Origin: Bacteroidota bacterium
Lineage (GTDB): Bacteria > Bacteroidota > Bacteroidia > Flavobacteriales_D > Crocinitomicaceae
Assembly (NCBI GenBank): GCA_030148165.1
Contig: JASBTZ010000013.1
Location: 1 to 64,000 of the forward strand
Reading direction: 5' to 3'
Length of the DNA stretch: 64,000 bases
Below, piece by piece: positions 17,792 through 28,400 of the stretch. The notes under the pieces were generated by a model. That model was given only the letters and a program-made list of their open reading frames with translations, ran no database searches and was not told the DNA's origin. The translations under genes were made by a program, and so were the position numbers. Numbering within the stretch: the first letter of the stretch is position 1; the number at the start of each line of letters is the position of its first letter.

Positions 17792-18675
17792 TCAAAGAAG
17801 CGAAGGATCATCATGAAATTAGTGCTCACCTGACGAGTAATAACCGTTGCCAGTAATTTCGACTTACTGTTATAGATGATCTGATAATCCGTAATAAATT
17901 CTCCATTCTTATACAGGTGCTTTTCAATCAGATTTCCGTAATCATCATATTCGAACAACCATTCTTCTAAATATCCTTCGGAGCGATTGCTTGATTTTCT
18001 GACTGCTCCCAATAAGCCCTTTTCATTATACTCATATTGGTAGGTATAAACCTTAGAGGTCATTTTTATTCGTTCAATGCGCTCTACCAAATAACCATCT
18101 TCATTATAATACATGATCTCCTCGAGGTATGGGAGATCGTAATTGTTGAACTTCGTTCGTTTTGTCTGACCATCATAGATCGAGTATTCAAATCGCTCGT
18201 TGTTGAAGGCTAAGGTCTTTGTTATATTACCCATGCTGTCAATCACTTCACGTACAATCTCTTCACGTATGACTCTGTCCGTGGAATCATAATGATAAAT
18301 AGTAGTTAGATAACCTTCCTGGTCCGTTTTCCTGTGTTTGATCAGCTGATTATTATCATTGTAATAATATTTGTTCCAGGTAGTATCAATGGTGCCATCA
18401 TCTTGTCTCGTCTCAAAAGTTGCTATTAACTGGCCCTTCCTGTTGAACTCATAGGCATAATTGTATTCCGTTGTTTGCATAGGTTCGTCGCGTTTCTTGT
18501 AGACATAAGTCCCTTTGAGCTTTTTAAGTTTGTTTTCCTTTACAAAATCAGCGTTAAAGAAGGGTTTGTCGGTGAATGCATAACCCATCCGGTTATCCAG
18601 CACCTGGCTATAGGAACATATGGAAATAAAAAATATACTGATCAGAATAAATCTCACGATACAAAAAAAATGCAA
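17773..18675 (-). CDS. Secreted YD-repeat-like protein of unknown function
   Basis: 300 residues with a signal peptide ending near 'CSYSQ'. The mature chain is a string of imperfect repeats of about 20-30 residues of the type 'YYNDNNQLIKH', 'YNEDGYLVER', 'YEYNEKGLLG' and 'YDDYGNLIEKHLY'. This is the pattern of YD (Rhs-like) or YwqK-type beta repeats. The first codon in the track is TTG; a GTG at 18657 would give a tighter signal peptide, so the start is uncertain. No toxin domain is present, so it is not an Rhs effector. It may be a cell-surface or periplasmic beta-repeat protein. Confidence 0.7.
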   Translation of the reverse strand: MHFFCIVRFILISIFFISICSYSQVLDNRMGYAFTDKPFFNADFVKENKLKKLKGTYVYKKRDEPMQTTEYNYAYEFNRKGQLIATFETRQDDGTIDTTWNKYYYNDNNQLIKHRKTDQEGYLTTIYHYDSTDRVIREEIVREVIDSMGNITKTLAFNNERFEYSIYDGQTKRTKFNNYDLPYLEEIMYYNEDGYLVERIERIKMTSKVYTYQYEYNEKGLLGAVRKSSNRSEGYLEEWLFEYDDYGNLIEKHLYKNGEFITDYQIIYNSKSKLLATVITRQVSTNFMMILRFFDYEFFD

Positions 18676-18721
18676 TTTTAGATTGTCACTTCACTAACGA
18701 AGGAAATGTTATTAAAAGTCT

Positions 18722-20734
18722 TTAATGGATAACGAGATCCATCGCTTCAGATACACTTTCGACGGGAGCGTGACACGTCCCATGTGTACATACATAAATC
18801 CTGCCTTGTTTTGAACTTCTTCCAGAAAAGACCGGCAAGCTCTCGTCATTCGAATCATTATAACAAATCAGTGCTTTCGTGATCGGCGCTTGTTGAAACT
18901 TTTCCGCAAATTCTCTCGCACTTTCACCCGTACATACGATTTCGTAGAACCCATAAACAAAGTGATTAAGCAAGATTGCCCAGTTAGAGTAACCGGCACC
19001 ATAATGTTCCATTCCCTCATAGACGTTTGCCAACATTTGTTTAGAAATTGACATGTAGGAAGGATTGTTCAATAGCAATGACAAGTAATATAGGTTTCTA
19101 GCCATTACCGAATTACTGGATGGAATAACGTTGTCGCTCAACTCCATTTTTCTTGCTATTAACTTACTATTAGATGGTGTATAGTAGAACATCCCTGATT
19201 TTTCATCCTGAAAGTTCTTCAGGCAGTATTGCATCAGAGAATCTGCGTATTCGATATATGAACTGTTACCCGTGGTTTCGAAAGCCGTGATGAATGCATC
19301 AATTACGTGAGCATAATCTTCCAGTACTCCTGGTATCTGTCTATCTCCTACCTCACCAGATCTGATCACTTGAAAGTCTTCCATGACCCTGGATTTAATC
19401 CATGTTGCATTACTAACAGCAAGGTCTAAGAAGAGGTCATCGCTAAAGACCTGATGGGCTGTCAACAAGCCCTTCAAGGTCATCGCATTCCACGATGTCA
19501 ACAATTTATTATCGAGTCCCGGTCGAATACGACCATCCCTGGCATCGAGTAACAACTGATTCACCCGATTGATGTTGTCATACAATTCGTCTATCGTCCA
19601 ACTCATCTTTTTCGCGAACTCTTTGTCGGATTCTGTTCGCAGGAGGATATAATAGCCATCCTCCCAGTAAGCTCGATTATTAATTGAGTAAAACGCTTTA
19701 ACCCACTGATATTCTTTACTCAACACTTCTTTAAGCTCTTCTTCTGTCCATATATAAAACTTCCCCTCTTTGCCTTCCGAGTCAGCATCCAAAGCAGAAT
19801 AAAAAGCACCTGAATCATCCCGCATTTCCCTTATCAGCCAATCTATGGTTTGATAAACAACTTGCTTGTAAAGCGGTTTTTGAAAGACTTTGTAGGCCGT
19901 AGAATATAGGGTGATGAGTTGACCATTATCATAGAGCATTTTTTCGAAATGTGGTACTTTCCAGAGCATATCGACCGAGTATCGGGCAAAACCTCCACCA
20001 ATCTGATCGTAAATCCCTCCCATGGCCATTTTATCGAGCGTATTTTCTACGTGATTCATGATGTGCTCGTCATCGCTGTGCAGTGCATACTCGAGTAGAA
20101 ATTCGTAATTGCTTGGTAATGGGAATTTAGGAGCTTTCGTTGGCCCACCATGTTCATTATCAAATCCTTTCGACCATCGCAAAATCATTTCATTCAATTT
20201 CTCCTCTTGAAAAGGCCTGATTTCATTTGGTTCTGTAATCAATTCACTTTTGATGATTCCCTCGTGCAACTGCGATGCATATGATTCCATACGAGATCGT
20301 TCATTCTGAAATGTTTGATTCAGTGATTTCATAATATGCATCCATTGATCTTTCTGGAAATAGGTCCCTCCATAGACAGGTCTGCCATCCGGTAAAGTAA
20401 AACAGTTTAACGGCCAACCCCCTCTCTGTGTCATCAATTGAACAGCAGTCATGTACACCTGATCCACGTCCGGGTGTTCCTCCCTATCCACCTTAACATT
20501 AATGAATAGCTTATTTTGAAGTGCTGCAACCTCTTCATCTTCGAATGATTCATGTTCCATCACGTGACACCAGTGACAAGAAGAATAACCAATGGAAATT
20601 AAAACCATTTTATCTTCTTTTTCTGCCTGCTGAAAAACATCCGGACTCCAGGGAATCCAGTTTACCGGATTATGTGCATGTTGCTGGAGATAGGGCGATG
20701 ATTCATTTATTAGATCGTTAGTGTATTTTTCCAT
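18722..20734 (-). CDS. Thioredoxin-domain protein of the YyaL/DUF255 (SPATA20) family
   Basis: 670 residues. The N-terminal thioredoxin-like domain (about 1-165) has '[10 protein letters not shown]' and the CxxC site Cys53-Cys56 in 'SSCHWCHVM', then '[16 protein letters not shown]'. The rest is an alpha/alpha-barrel related to glycoside hydrolase folds (cellobiose 2-epimerase/AGE-like), with '[14 protein letters not shown]' and '[15 protein letters not shown]'. Family members are widespread and poorly characterised. No signal peptide is visible, so it is cytoplasmic. It is monocistronic and divergent from the SGNH-MBOAT cassette. Confidence 0.92.
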   Translation of the reverse strand: MEKYTNDLINESSPYLQQHAHNPVNWIPWSPDVFQQAEKEDKMVLISIGYSSCHWCHVMEHESFEDEEVAALQNKLFINVKVDREEHPDVDQVYMTAVQLMTQRGGWPLNCFTLPDGRPVYGGTYFQKDQWMHIMKSLNQTFQNERSRMESYASQLHEGIIKSELITEPNEIRPFQEEKLNEMILRWSKGFDNEHGGPTKAPKFPLPSNYEFLLEYALHSDDEHIMNHVENTLDKMAMGGIYDQIGGGFARYSVDMLWKVPHFEKMLYDNGQLITLYSTAYKVFQKPLYKQVVYQTIDWLIREMRDDSGAFYSALDADSEGKEGKFYIWTEEELKEVLSKEYQWVKAFYSINNRAYWEDGYYILLRTESDKEFAKKMSWTIDELYDNINRVNQLLLDARDGRIRPGLDNKLLTSWNAMTLKGLLTAHQVFSDDLFLDLAVSNATWIKSRVMEDFQVIRSGEVGDRQIPGVLEDYAHVIDAFITAFETTGNSSYIEYADSLMQYCLKNFQDEKSGMFYYTPSNSKLIARKMELSDNVIPSSNSVMARNLYYLSLLLNNPSYMSISKQMLANVYEGMEHYGAGYSNWAILLNHFVYGFYEIVCTGESAREFAEKFQQAPITKALICYNDSNDESLPVFSGRSSKQGRIYVCTHGTCHAPVESVSEAMDLVIH

Positions 20735-20860
20735 AATTTGATCGCCTTGAGTATAGCACAGTACGTGGTGGAGTTATCCCCTGTTAATTCTTGATAAAAT
20801 TAAGGTCTGAACTCAGGCTGTGCTTCAAAGCTCCTTAAATTTATAGTTTATTCTTACAAC

Positions 20861-22342
20861 TTGAAAGAAGTACGTGCATATCAGGTGTTGCTATTCATCG
20901 CGGGAATCCTGCTTATCCTCTCGCCTGCAGTCTATTTCATGCCAGATGATGGTGTAAAGATTGCTGGTATGCAGTTCAACTTTTTAACGCAAGAGAATTT
21001 TATTCATCCGAAGAAACAGGAAAAAGCTGACATAACCGACATTATTGCCGATATCGATACCAGTATGGTAATCGAGGATGACCCGTTAGTCAAGCATCAA
21101 AATGGATCCCATGGCGAGCTTGGCGCACCAAATGGAGGTAAACTGATCGATTCTGCAGCTACATCTCTTCAAATGAATGATGCCGGACTTAAAAACTTGT
21201 ATTCCTTCTTTGAAATCCTGAAGAAGGTATCCGCCAAAAAAGAAAAAATATCCATTCTTCATTACGGTGATTCTCAAATTGAAGGTGATCGTATGACTGG
21301 GTATATTCGCGAACGCATACAAAATCAGTTCGGTGGAAATGGTCCGGGATTAATTCCCGCAACAAACGTATACAGTACAGTGGCATTTGAGCAAAGCTAC
21401 TCAGAGAGCTTTGTTCGTTATACCGGTTTTGGCGGTAACGCTCTGCAGAGTAAAAAGTATGGGGCAATGATTTCCGTTGCCAGATTTACACCGGAATATG
21501 AACTCGATAGCACATTAAGCAATGCAGATACACTCGTTGAGCAGAGCGGATGGATCGAAATTGCACCTTCCAGATCGGCTTATAGACGGGCACGCACGTA
21601 CAACAATGTCGTGATGCATTACAACAGTTGTATTTTACCTACTAAGCTCCATGTCTATCAAAATGGGACGCTCATTCACGAAGAAGATTTAATGAATGAT
21701 GGAGAACAACACGTCTTTCGTTTATCCTTTCCTGATACACCCGGAAAGTTGAGATATGAGTTCAAGGGTAAAATGAGTCCGAATATTTGTGGATTCTCTC
21801 TGGAAGGTGATTACGGAGTACAGGTTTCTAACATCGCCATGCGGGGCTCGAGCGGAACCGTTTTTGGTCGTGTAGACCAAAACGTACTAAGGTCCATGTA
21901 TGAATCGCTTAACACTGAATTAGTTATCATGCAATTTGGAGGTAATTCCGTTCCTTTCTTTGAGGATAGTGCATCGGTGGAAAGCTTTGCTCGTTACTTT
22001 AAGAGTCAGATTAATCGAATAAAGAGACTCAACGATGGAGCAATGGTCATCGTAATAGGCCCTAGTGATATGTCTGTTCTTGAAGATCAGATATATGTTA
22101 CGTACAAGTTTCTTCCCTACTGTGTGGAACAGATGAAAAAAGCAACAAAAGACGCGGGTGCTGCATACTGGGATCTGTTTGCTGCTATGGGCGGTGAAAA
22201 TTCAATGCCTTCCTGGGTTGAAAAGGGTCTCGCGGGAAAAGATTATATACACTTCAGTAATGCAGGATCAAAAATAGCTTCACAGCTATTCTACGACGCC
22301 TTTTTAGCTGAATACAGTAAATGGGAGAAGAACAAACCTTAG
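20861..22342 (+). CDS. Membrane-anchored SGNH hydrolase-like protein of an O-acylation cassette
   Basis: 493 residues starting at a TTG. A single N-terminal transmembrane segment (about 8-27) anchors it. The SGNH core begins near 128 with the nucleophile block 'HYGDSQIEG' (Ser138), has a block III-like 'MQFGGNS' and the catalytic pair 'DYIH' (Asp461, His464). The insertion of about 180 residues between the first blocks looks beta-rich. It is followed, with a 1-base overlap, by a second SGNH protein and then by an MBOAT acyltransferase. By analogy with AlgJ/AlgX or PatB it probably transfers or removes acyl groups on an exported glycan. The substrate is unknown. Confidence 0.8.
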   Translation: MKEVRAYQVLLFIAGILLILSPAVYFMPDDGVKIAGMQFNFLTQENFIHPKKQEKADITDIIADIDTSMVIEDDPLVKHQNGSHGELGAPNGGKLIDSAATSLQMNDAGLKNLYSFFEILKKVSAKKEKISILHYGDSQIEGDRMTGYIRERIQNQFGGNGPGLIPATNVYSTVAFEQSYSESFVRYTGFGGNALQSKKYGAMISVARFTPEYELDSTLSNADTLVEQSGWIEIAPSRSAYRRARTYNNVVMHYNSCILPTKLHVYQNGTLIHEEDLMNDGEQHVFRLSFPDTPGKLRYEFKGKMSPNICGFSLEGDYGVQVSNIAMRGSSGTVFGRVDQNVLRSMYESLNTELVIMQFGGNSVPFFEDSASVESFARYFKSQINRIKRLNDGAMVIVIGPSDMSVLEDQIYVTYKFLPYCVEQMKKATKDAGAAYWDLFAAMGGENSMPSWVEKGLAGKDYIHFSNAGSKIASQLFYDAFLAEYSKWEKNKP

Positions 22343-23685
22343 TGAAGCTGATCATCAATATATGTGCATTATTTGTAGCCCAGATTAGTCTGGCTCAGGA
22401 CACAATTATGCCCATAATTGATTCCAGTGCTTTTGTGCTTCGGTGCGACTCATTATCTGCTTATCATTTTCCGGATTTCAGAAATATGGATACCAGTCTT
22501 AAAACGAGCCGTTCATTCGTTGATTACGGGAAAAACAATTACCGATTTTACACAAAAGAAAGCCCAAATTTCCATCAATTGTATGAATCGTTTACGCAGA
22601 TGGTAGACAAAAAAGAAGGGAAGCTAAACTTTTATCACATAGGTGGTTCTCACTTACAAGCTGACATTTACTCAAATGATGCCAGGGAGTTCTTACAGGA
22701 AAACTGGGAAGGAATTGGCGGAGAACGAGGCTGGGTATTTCCGTTCGATCTTGCCAAAACGAACAATCCCGGAAACTATGAATTCTCTTCACCAAATTCA
22801 TGGACACCTTATCGATGTTTACCTCATAAACCCGCGAAATACGATGTTGATTACGGAATCATGGGGGCTATGGTGACTTGCGACGACTCGATAATCACGG
22901 TTAAATTTGAATTTGACCGTACAACTAGTAAACCGCCTTTCAATCATATACGGGTATTTCATAACATTGGTGAGTTTCCTTACTGGATGCATTTCGGTGA
23001 GGCTGAGATTTTGGTCCTTGGAGTTGATCACAATCCTGAAGTAGGTTACACCGATATTTATTTTACGGACCCGCTCGATTCCTTCAATCTGCAGTTTCAG
23101 CGAACCACAAAGTCAGCACCTGAATTAGAGATCTATGGTTTCACTTTAATGAATGACCAGCCAGGCGTTTCGTATACATCAATAGGAATCAATGGTGCAG
23201 GGCTTTATACCTATCTCGATAATGTCCGATTCGAAGAACAATTAAAAACATATCCACCTGATTTCTTTGCGTATTCCGTTGGTACGAACGATGGAAATGT
23301 TCCGTACGCTGACTTCGATCCACAAGAATATAAAGCAAACCTGGAAAAGTTGATGCAGATTGCGCTTCGTGCTAATCCGGATTGCGCCTTGTTGCTGACA
23401 GTGCCAAACGACTCTTATTATCGACGTAGGTATTACAATCGTAATATCGCAAGGGAACGAAGCGTCATAATAGAACTCGCCGAAAAATATAAAATGGCTG
23501 TATGGGACATGTACGGTATCATGGGAGAACTAGGTTCAAGCAAAACCTGGAAATACAAAGGACTTATGCGTAGTGATCTTGTGCATTTTACACACGAAGG
23601 ATATCATTTCAAAGGAGAATTATACATTGATGCCTTTCTAAAATTTATGGATCAAATGAAGGCTTGTGAAGACACCATGCCATAA
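22342..23685 (+). CDS. Secreted SGNH hydrolase-like protein of an O-acylation cassette
   Basis: I start it at the GTG at 22342, whose G is the last base of the upstream TAG stop. This gives 447 residues with a clean signal peptide ending 'ISLAQ'. The ORF-track ATG at 22321 adds seven polar residues inside the upstream gene. The SGNH blocks are 'YHIGGSHLQ' (the usual Asp of GDS is Gly102; Ser103 kept), 'VGTNDGN' (block III Asn) and 'SDLVHF' (Asp412, His415). It is about as long as its upstream neighbour, with the same block order, and is probably an old paralogue. An O-acetyl transferase or esterase role on surface polysaccharide is inferred from the MBOAT neighbour, 2 bases downstream. Confidence 0.8.
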   Translation: MKLIINICALFVAQISLAQDTIMPIIDSSAFVLRCDSLSAYHFPDFRNMDTSLKTSRSFVDYGKNNYRFYTKESPNFHQLYESFTQMVDKKEGKLNFYHIGGSHLQADIYSNDAREFLQENWEGIGGERGWVFPFDLAKTNNPGNYEFSSPNSWTPYRCLPHKPAKYDVDYGIMGAMVTCDDSIITVKFEFDRTTSKPPFNHIRVFHNIGEFPYWMHFGEAEILVLGVDHNPEVGYTDIYFTDPLDSFNLQFQRTTKSAPELEIYGFTLMNDQPGVSYTSIGINGAGLYTYLDNVRFEEQLKTYPPDFFAYSVGTNDGNVPYADFDPQEYKANLEKLMQIALRANPDCALLLTVPNDSYYRRRYYNRNIARERSVIIELAEKYKMAVWDMYGIMGELGSSKTWKYKGLMRSDLVHFTHEGYHFKGELYIDAFLKFMDQMKACEDTMP

Positions 23686-23687
23686 CA

Positions 23688-25385
23688 ATGGAAGAAAGTA
23701 ATTACATATCAGAATACTTCAACAGGTTCATGAATATCTTTTCGACTGAAGTTGGAGATGGAAGTTCAATGGTATTCACTAAGCTTGATTTTTGGCTTTT
23801 CTTCTTACTGGTGATGGTCTTCTTTTCATTCTTTCACAAGAACAAATTGATCAGAAGTATTTATCTCACAGCTATTAGCTGCTTCTTCTTCTTTAAGACA
23901 TCCGGATTGTACGTGATACTGTTGGGCGTGAGTGTCACGGTTAACTTTTTCCTCGGTCAACGGATATATGAATCCAAGTCTGAATTACGGCGGAAATGGA
24001 TCATCGCATTCTCCGCCATTTTCAATATTCTCATTTTAGGATATTTCAAATACGCTTATTTCTTTACTGACTCATTCAACGAGATGTTCAATACGGATTT
24101 TGAACTCGTGAATCACTTTGCGCAGTTCGGAAACAGTTTCTTTGGAGAAGGAACATTTGTCGAGCGAATTCTATTGCCGGTAGGTGTCTCATTCTTCACT
24201 TTCCAGAACATCAGCTACGTAGTTGATATTTATCGAAAGGAGATAGAACCAGTTAAAAATTACTTCCATTATTCGTTCTTCGTTACCTTCTTCCCTCAGC
24301 TGGTAATGGGTCCGATTGTTCGTGCAAGAGACTTCATTCCGCAAATCAGTAAAGCTTACAGGCTTACGAAAGATGAGTTCAGCTGGGCGATCATCCAGAT
24401 CGTCACCGGCTTGTTAAAAAAGATTGTTATTGCGGATTATCTCGCTGTTCATTTCGTTGATAAAATCGCAGATGCACCTGATGGGTATCCCGGTTTTGTC
24501 AGTATCCTAGCTATGTGGGGCTACTCTCTTCATATCTACGCAGATTTCTCAGGGTACACCGATATTGCCATTGGTCTCTCGAAGCTTATGGGCTTTTCGT
24601 TAAAACCAAACTTCAATTCTCCTTACAAGGCTAGAAGTGTAGCTGAATTCTGGCGGCGATGGCATATGTCCCTTGGAGCCTGGCTGAAGGATTACCTGTA
24701 CATTCCATTAGGAGGAAATCGAACGGGAGGAACAGGATCATATATAGCCATCTTTGTCATATTTGTCTTTCTGATTTTCATAACACAATGGTATGAACTG
24801 ATCTATATCTACATAGGCCTAAGCTGTATATATCTCTTAGGTGTAATGCTGATCACCGATTTTAAGCGTTATGTTCATCGCGACCTCAATCTAATCATTA
24901 CAATGGTCGTCGGTGGCCTGTGGCACGGAGCCAGTGAGAATTTTGTGATCTGGGGAGCAATGAACGGTTGTGCGCTCGTTATCTACAAATACTGGAGGAA
25001 GATCAGTTTCTATGAAAACAGCAATGTCTGGATCGCAAATTTCTGGAAGATCTTCGTCACCTTTAATTTCATTACCTTCACACGAATTTGGTTTAAACTC
25101 GAAGACGACGGTCAACCATTGGTGATGCTTGATCAGATTTGGAATCATTTTGACTTTACCTGGGAATCTTTTGTAGTGGTCTTGCAAACCTATCAATCTG
25201 TCTTCTGGATTATGCTTGCAGGATTTATTGTGCACTGGTTGCCGGATAAAGTAAAAGCCTTATATGAAACTGCTTTCAAACGAATGCCAATGCCTGTTCA
25301 GGCAATTTCAGTAGCAATTATTGTCTTCCTCATGTACCAGGCTGTTTCCAGCGAAGCTCCACCATTTGTCTATCTCCAATTCTAA
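23688..25385 (+). CDS. MBOAT-family O-acyltransferase (AlgI/DltB-like)
   Basis: 565 residues with about ten to twelve membrane segments. Family motifs visible include 'LPVGVSFFTFQNISYVVDIYR', 'FFPQLVMGPIVRARDF', 'FWRRWHMSLGAWLKDYLYIPLGGNR' and the catalytic His413 in 'VVGGLWHGASENF'. Such proteins pass acyl (often acetyl) groups across the inner membrane to SGNH partners, which then modify alginate, peptidoglycan or another polysaccharide. It is the last gene of a three-gene cassette with two SGNH proteins. The only terminator after it is shared with the convergent giant gene. Confidence 0.93.
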   Translation: MEESNYISEYFNRFMNIFSTEVGDGSSMVFTKLDFWLFFLLVMVFFSFFHKNKLIRSIYLTAISCFFFFKTSGLYVILLGVSVTVNFFLGQRIYESKSELRRKWIIAFSAIFNILILGYFKYAYFFTDSFNEMFNTDFELVNHFAQFGNSFFGEGTFVERILLPVGVSFFTFQNISYVVDIYRKEIEPVKNYFHYSFFVTFFPQLVMGPIVRARDFIPQISKAYRLTKDEFSWAIIQIVTGLLKKIVIADYLAVHFVDKIADAPDGYPGFVSILAMWGYSLHIYADFSGYTDIAIGLSKLMGFSLKPNFNSPYKARSVAEFWRRWHMSLGAWLKDYLYIPLGGNRTGGTGSYIAIFVIFVFLIFITQWYELIYIYIGLSCIYLLGVMLITDFKRYVHRDLNLIITMVVGGLWHGASENFVIWGAMNGCALVIYKYWRKISFYENSNVWIANFWKIFVTFNFITFTRIWFKLEDDGQPLVMLDQIWNHFDFTWESFVVVLQTYQSVFWIMLAGFIVHWLPDKVKALYETAFKRMPMPVQAISVAIIVFLMYQAVSSEAPPFVYLQF

Positions 25386-25406
25386 ATTGCGATTAGTACA
25401 GGGGTC

Positions 25407-25434
25407 AAAAAAAAGCCTCCGGACAGGAGGCTTT
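25407..25434 (-). terminator. Rho-independent terminator of giant gene A
   Basis: Stem AAAGCCTCC / GGAGGCTTT with a 5-base loop. On the reverse strand it runs into seven T residues. It lies just past the stop of the 1658-residue gene and may also act on the converging MBOAT transcript. Confidence 0.88.
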
Positions 25435-25457
25435 ACAACAACCGTTTGATGTGCTAG

Positions 25458-28400
25458 TTATTGTTTAGTTATTTTCTCAAACTTGATGATCTCATTCTGA
25501 TTATTCAGCACTTTTACGATGTAAATACCGGTGCTTACATTCGAGAAGTTATCAATCATGTACGTTTTCTTATCTGGTGATAATTCAATTTCTTCAACAA
25601 TCGTCTTACCGGAAATATCGGTGATTAAAATTGTATGAACCCCATCGTTCTCATCATTGAAGTCAATGAACAGATCTCCGGAAGTTGGATTCGGATAAAT
25701 CTGTATATCCGGACCAATATTTGTGTTGATCGCAATGACTTCTGAATAAGACGCCGATCCATTGAAATCAATCTGTTTTAGACGATAGTAGTTCATTCCT
25801 TTCAATGGTGCATTGTCCGTCAAGCGATAAGAATTTGTAACACTACTATTTCCTGCTGCATCAACCTGACCGATATCCTTGAAAGCATATCCATCTTCAC
25901 TTCGCTGAACCAGGAAGAAATCGTTATTGATCTCTGTAGCCGTAGTCCAATATAAATCATTCACATCGCCATTATTCTCTCCGGCAAAACTCATGAGTTC
26001 TATTGGCAATGGGTTACATATAATGATATTTACGGTATCGTAAACCGTACAAATACCCCCCGTTACCTCAACCACATACTGTTGATCAACCAATGGTGTA
26101 GCTGTTGGGTTGGCAATATTTGGATCATCCAAGCTAGTCGCAGGTGTCCAAGTATATGTCGGAGATACCGGTGGCGGGTCATAAATTCTAAGGCGAATAT
26201 TTGGTCGATACTGATATACATAAACCGGGTCAAGACTACAACCACTTGAACCAGGACCTCCTCCTGACAAGTTCTGATAGTTTCTCATGGTCGTACCAAA
26301 ACCGGGTGAATTATGATAATAATGATTCGCATAACTTATGGCTGAATTGTTATCGAAACATGTTTCGATAACAATATTCGATGTTCCATCCCAGTCGAAT
26401 GGTTGAGAGAGAATAAAGGTGTTCCAACCAACAGCCACATTATAATTCTGAGGCCCCCAAACCGGCCCAACTGTTGGAAGCCAACCATTGGCTGCTACCA
26501 ATGTGTTTTCGTTTGTACAACCAATGCTAATCTGGAAGTCATTGAAAGCACCAGTCGTAAAATTGGAGAGAATATTAAATGAAAGTTCCGTTATTGTTCC
26601 AGATTGGAATCCTGCAGCTTGTAAATCAGATGCATGGTATAAGAACTGGTACTTAACGTCAGAATAAGACCCATAGAATGGTCCGTATGTTGACGTTGCA
26701 GTAGTTCCCGTACCAACGAGATTCAAGGTGTTTGGTCCTGAATAACCAGCTGTATTCAAACCACAAGGAATCGTAGTTGGAACTGGTCCTGTAAACAGCG
26801 CGTTTAAGTTATACGAATCTCCCGGACAAATCATTGTGTCCGGAGCAGCAGTTACACTGTTAGAAGGATCTATCGCAACCTGAACCTGGGAAGTTGAAGG
26901 ACATCCCGGATTCGCCGGATCCGTAACAGTTAAGGTATACGTTGTTGTTCCTGTAACAGTAGCTGTTGGATTCTGTATACTCGGGTCGGAAAGTCCTGTT
27001 GAAGGCGACCACGAATAGGTGGCTCCACCACCCAAAGTTGCATTACACATTGTAAATCGCATATTAGGTCTAACAGTTGTTCGTGTACCAGTGGCGTTGT
27101 TACAAGCACTGCTTAATGTTGTATTGTAATACATACACCTGTAATACGGAGAGGTAGTCGAATAATAGGTGTTCTCTGATCCAATGTGGTCATCGTGATG
27201 TGCACAGAACTGAACCACAATATTCGATGATCCATCCCAATCGAAACCGGTAATATTGAAGGAATTCCAACCATTCGCGGTAGTGTAATATGGGTTATAA
27301 TACACCTGCGTTAAGGACGATACCGGAATAAACGAAGTAGTCGTATATTGCTCTTGAGTCGTACATCCCATCCAAATTGTTAAATCATCGTATGAACGAG
27401 CAGTTCCCGTTGACACATTTAGTTCCAACATAGTAATTGTACCGGCAGTGAATCCCATTGTGGTTAACTCATCAGCACTAAAAATATATTGCTTCTTATT
27501 ATAATACGTTGAAGCTGAAGTCGATCCATAAAATGGCCCATAAGACGAGGTAGCTGTTGTTGCGGTTCCACTAACACCTGTGCTAGAAGCACCCGTACAA
27601 TTTGCGTAATTAACTCCACAGTTTCCTGTTGCAGCAACCATGTCTAATTGAACTACATCCAACGGACAAACCGTATCAAGATTTGCTAAAGCCGCTATTG
27701 GAATTCCACCTACTTGTACAGTAACACTGTCCAATTTATTACAGAATCCATTTGAAGTTGAGATGTAATAGGTTGTTTCACCAGTAGGAGAAACTGTTGG
27801 ACTCGAAGCTGACGGATTTCCAAAAGCTCCCGCCGGTTCCCAGCTATAGGTATATGGTCCTGGGCCACTCGCTCCAGCGTTCAACGTAGTGGTTTGTCCA
27901 TAACACAAACTGATCGGACTAGCCGTTGGACTCAATGTATAATCCGGACTTACATTAATCTGTGCAATACCTGATCCTGTACATCCATTTGCCGTAACAT
28001 CCAATACGTAGGAAGTTGAAGACGTTGGTGACGCAGTAGGGTTTGCAATTGTCGTTGAACTCAACCCTGTACCAGGAGACCATGAATAAACTGGTGAACT
28101 GGCATCTTCAACACAGAGTGTCATTCTAATATTTGGTCTGTTAGTTACCCGCGTTCCCGTAGGTGTTGAACATCCCGTTGTAAGGGTCGTGTGATAGTAT
28201 AGACATCTGTACGCTGGAGAAGTTGAATGGTATAAGAACGAATCTGATCCTTCATCATTTGTGTTGTCCTCGTCTGCACATATCTGTATTACCAGATTCG
28301 ATATTCCATCCCAATCGTAATCAGCGATGTTAAATGCACACCATGTGTTGTTTGGTGGATTGTAGTTATCACCCGACCAAACTAATGTCATACTTGATGT

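Noticed and set aside
17773-18675. Rhs/polymorphic toxin
   Set aside because: YD-like repeats are present, but the protein is only 300 residues, with no RHS core box, no variable toxin tip and no immunity gene.
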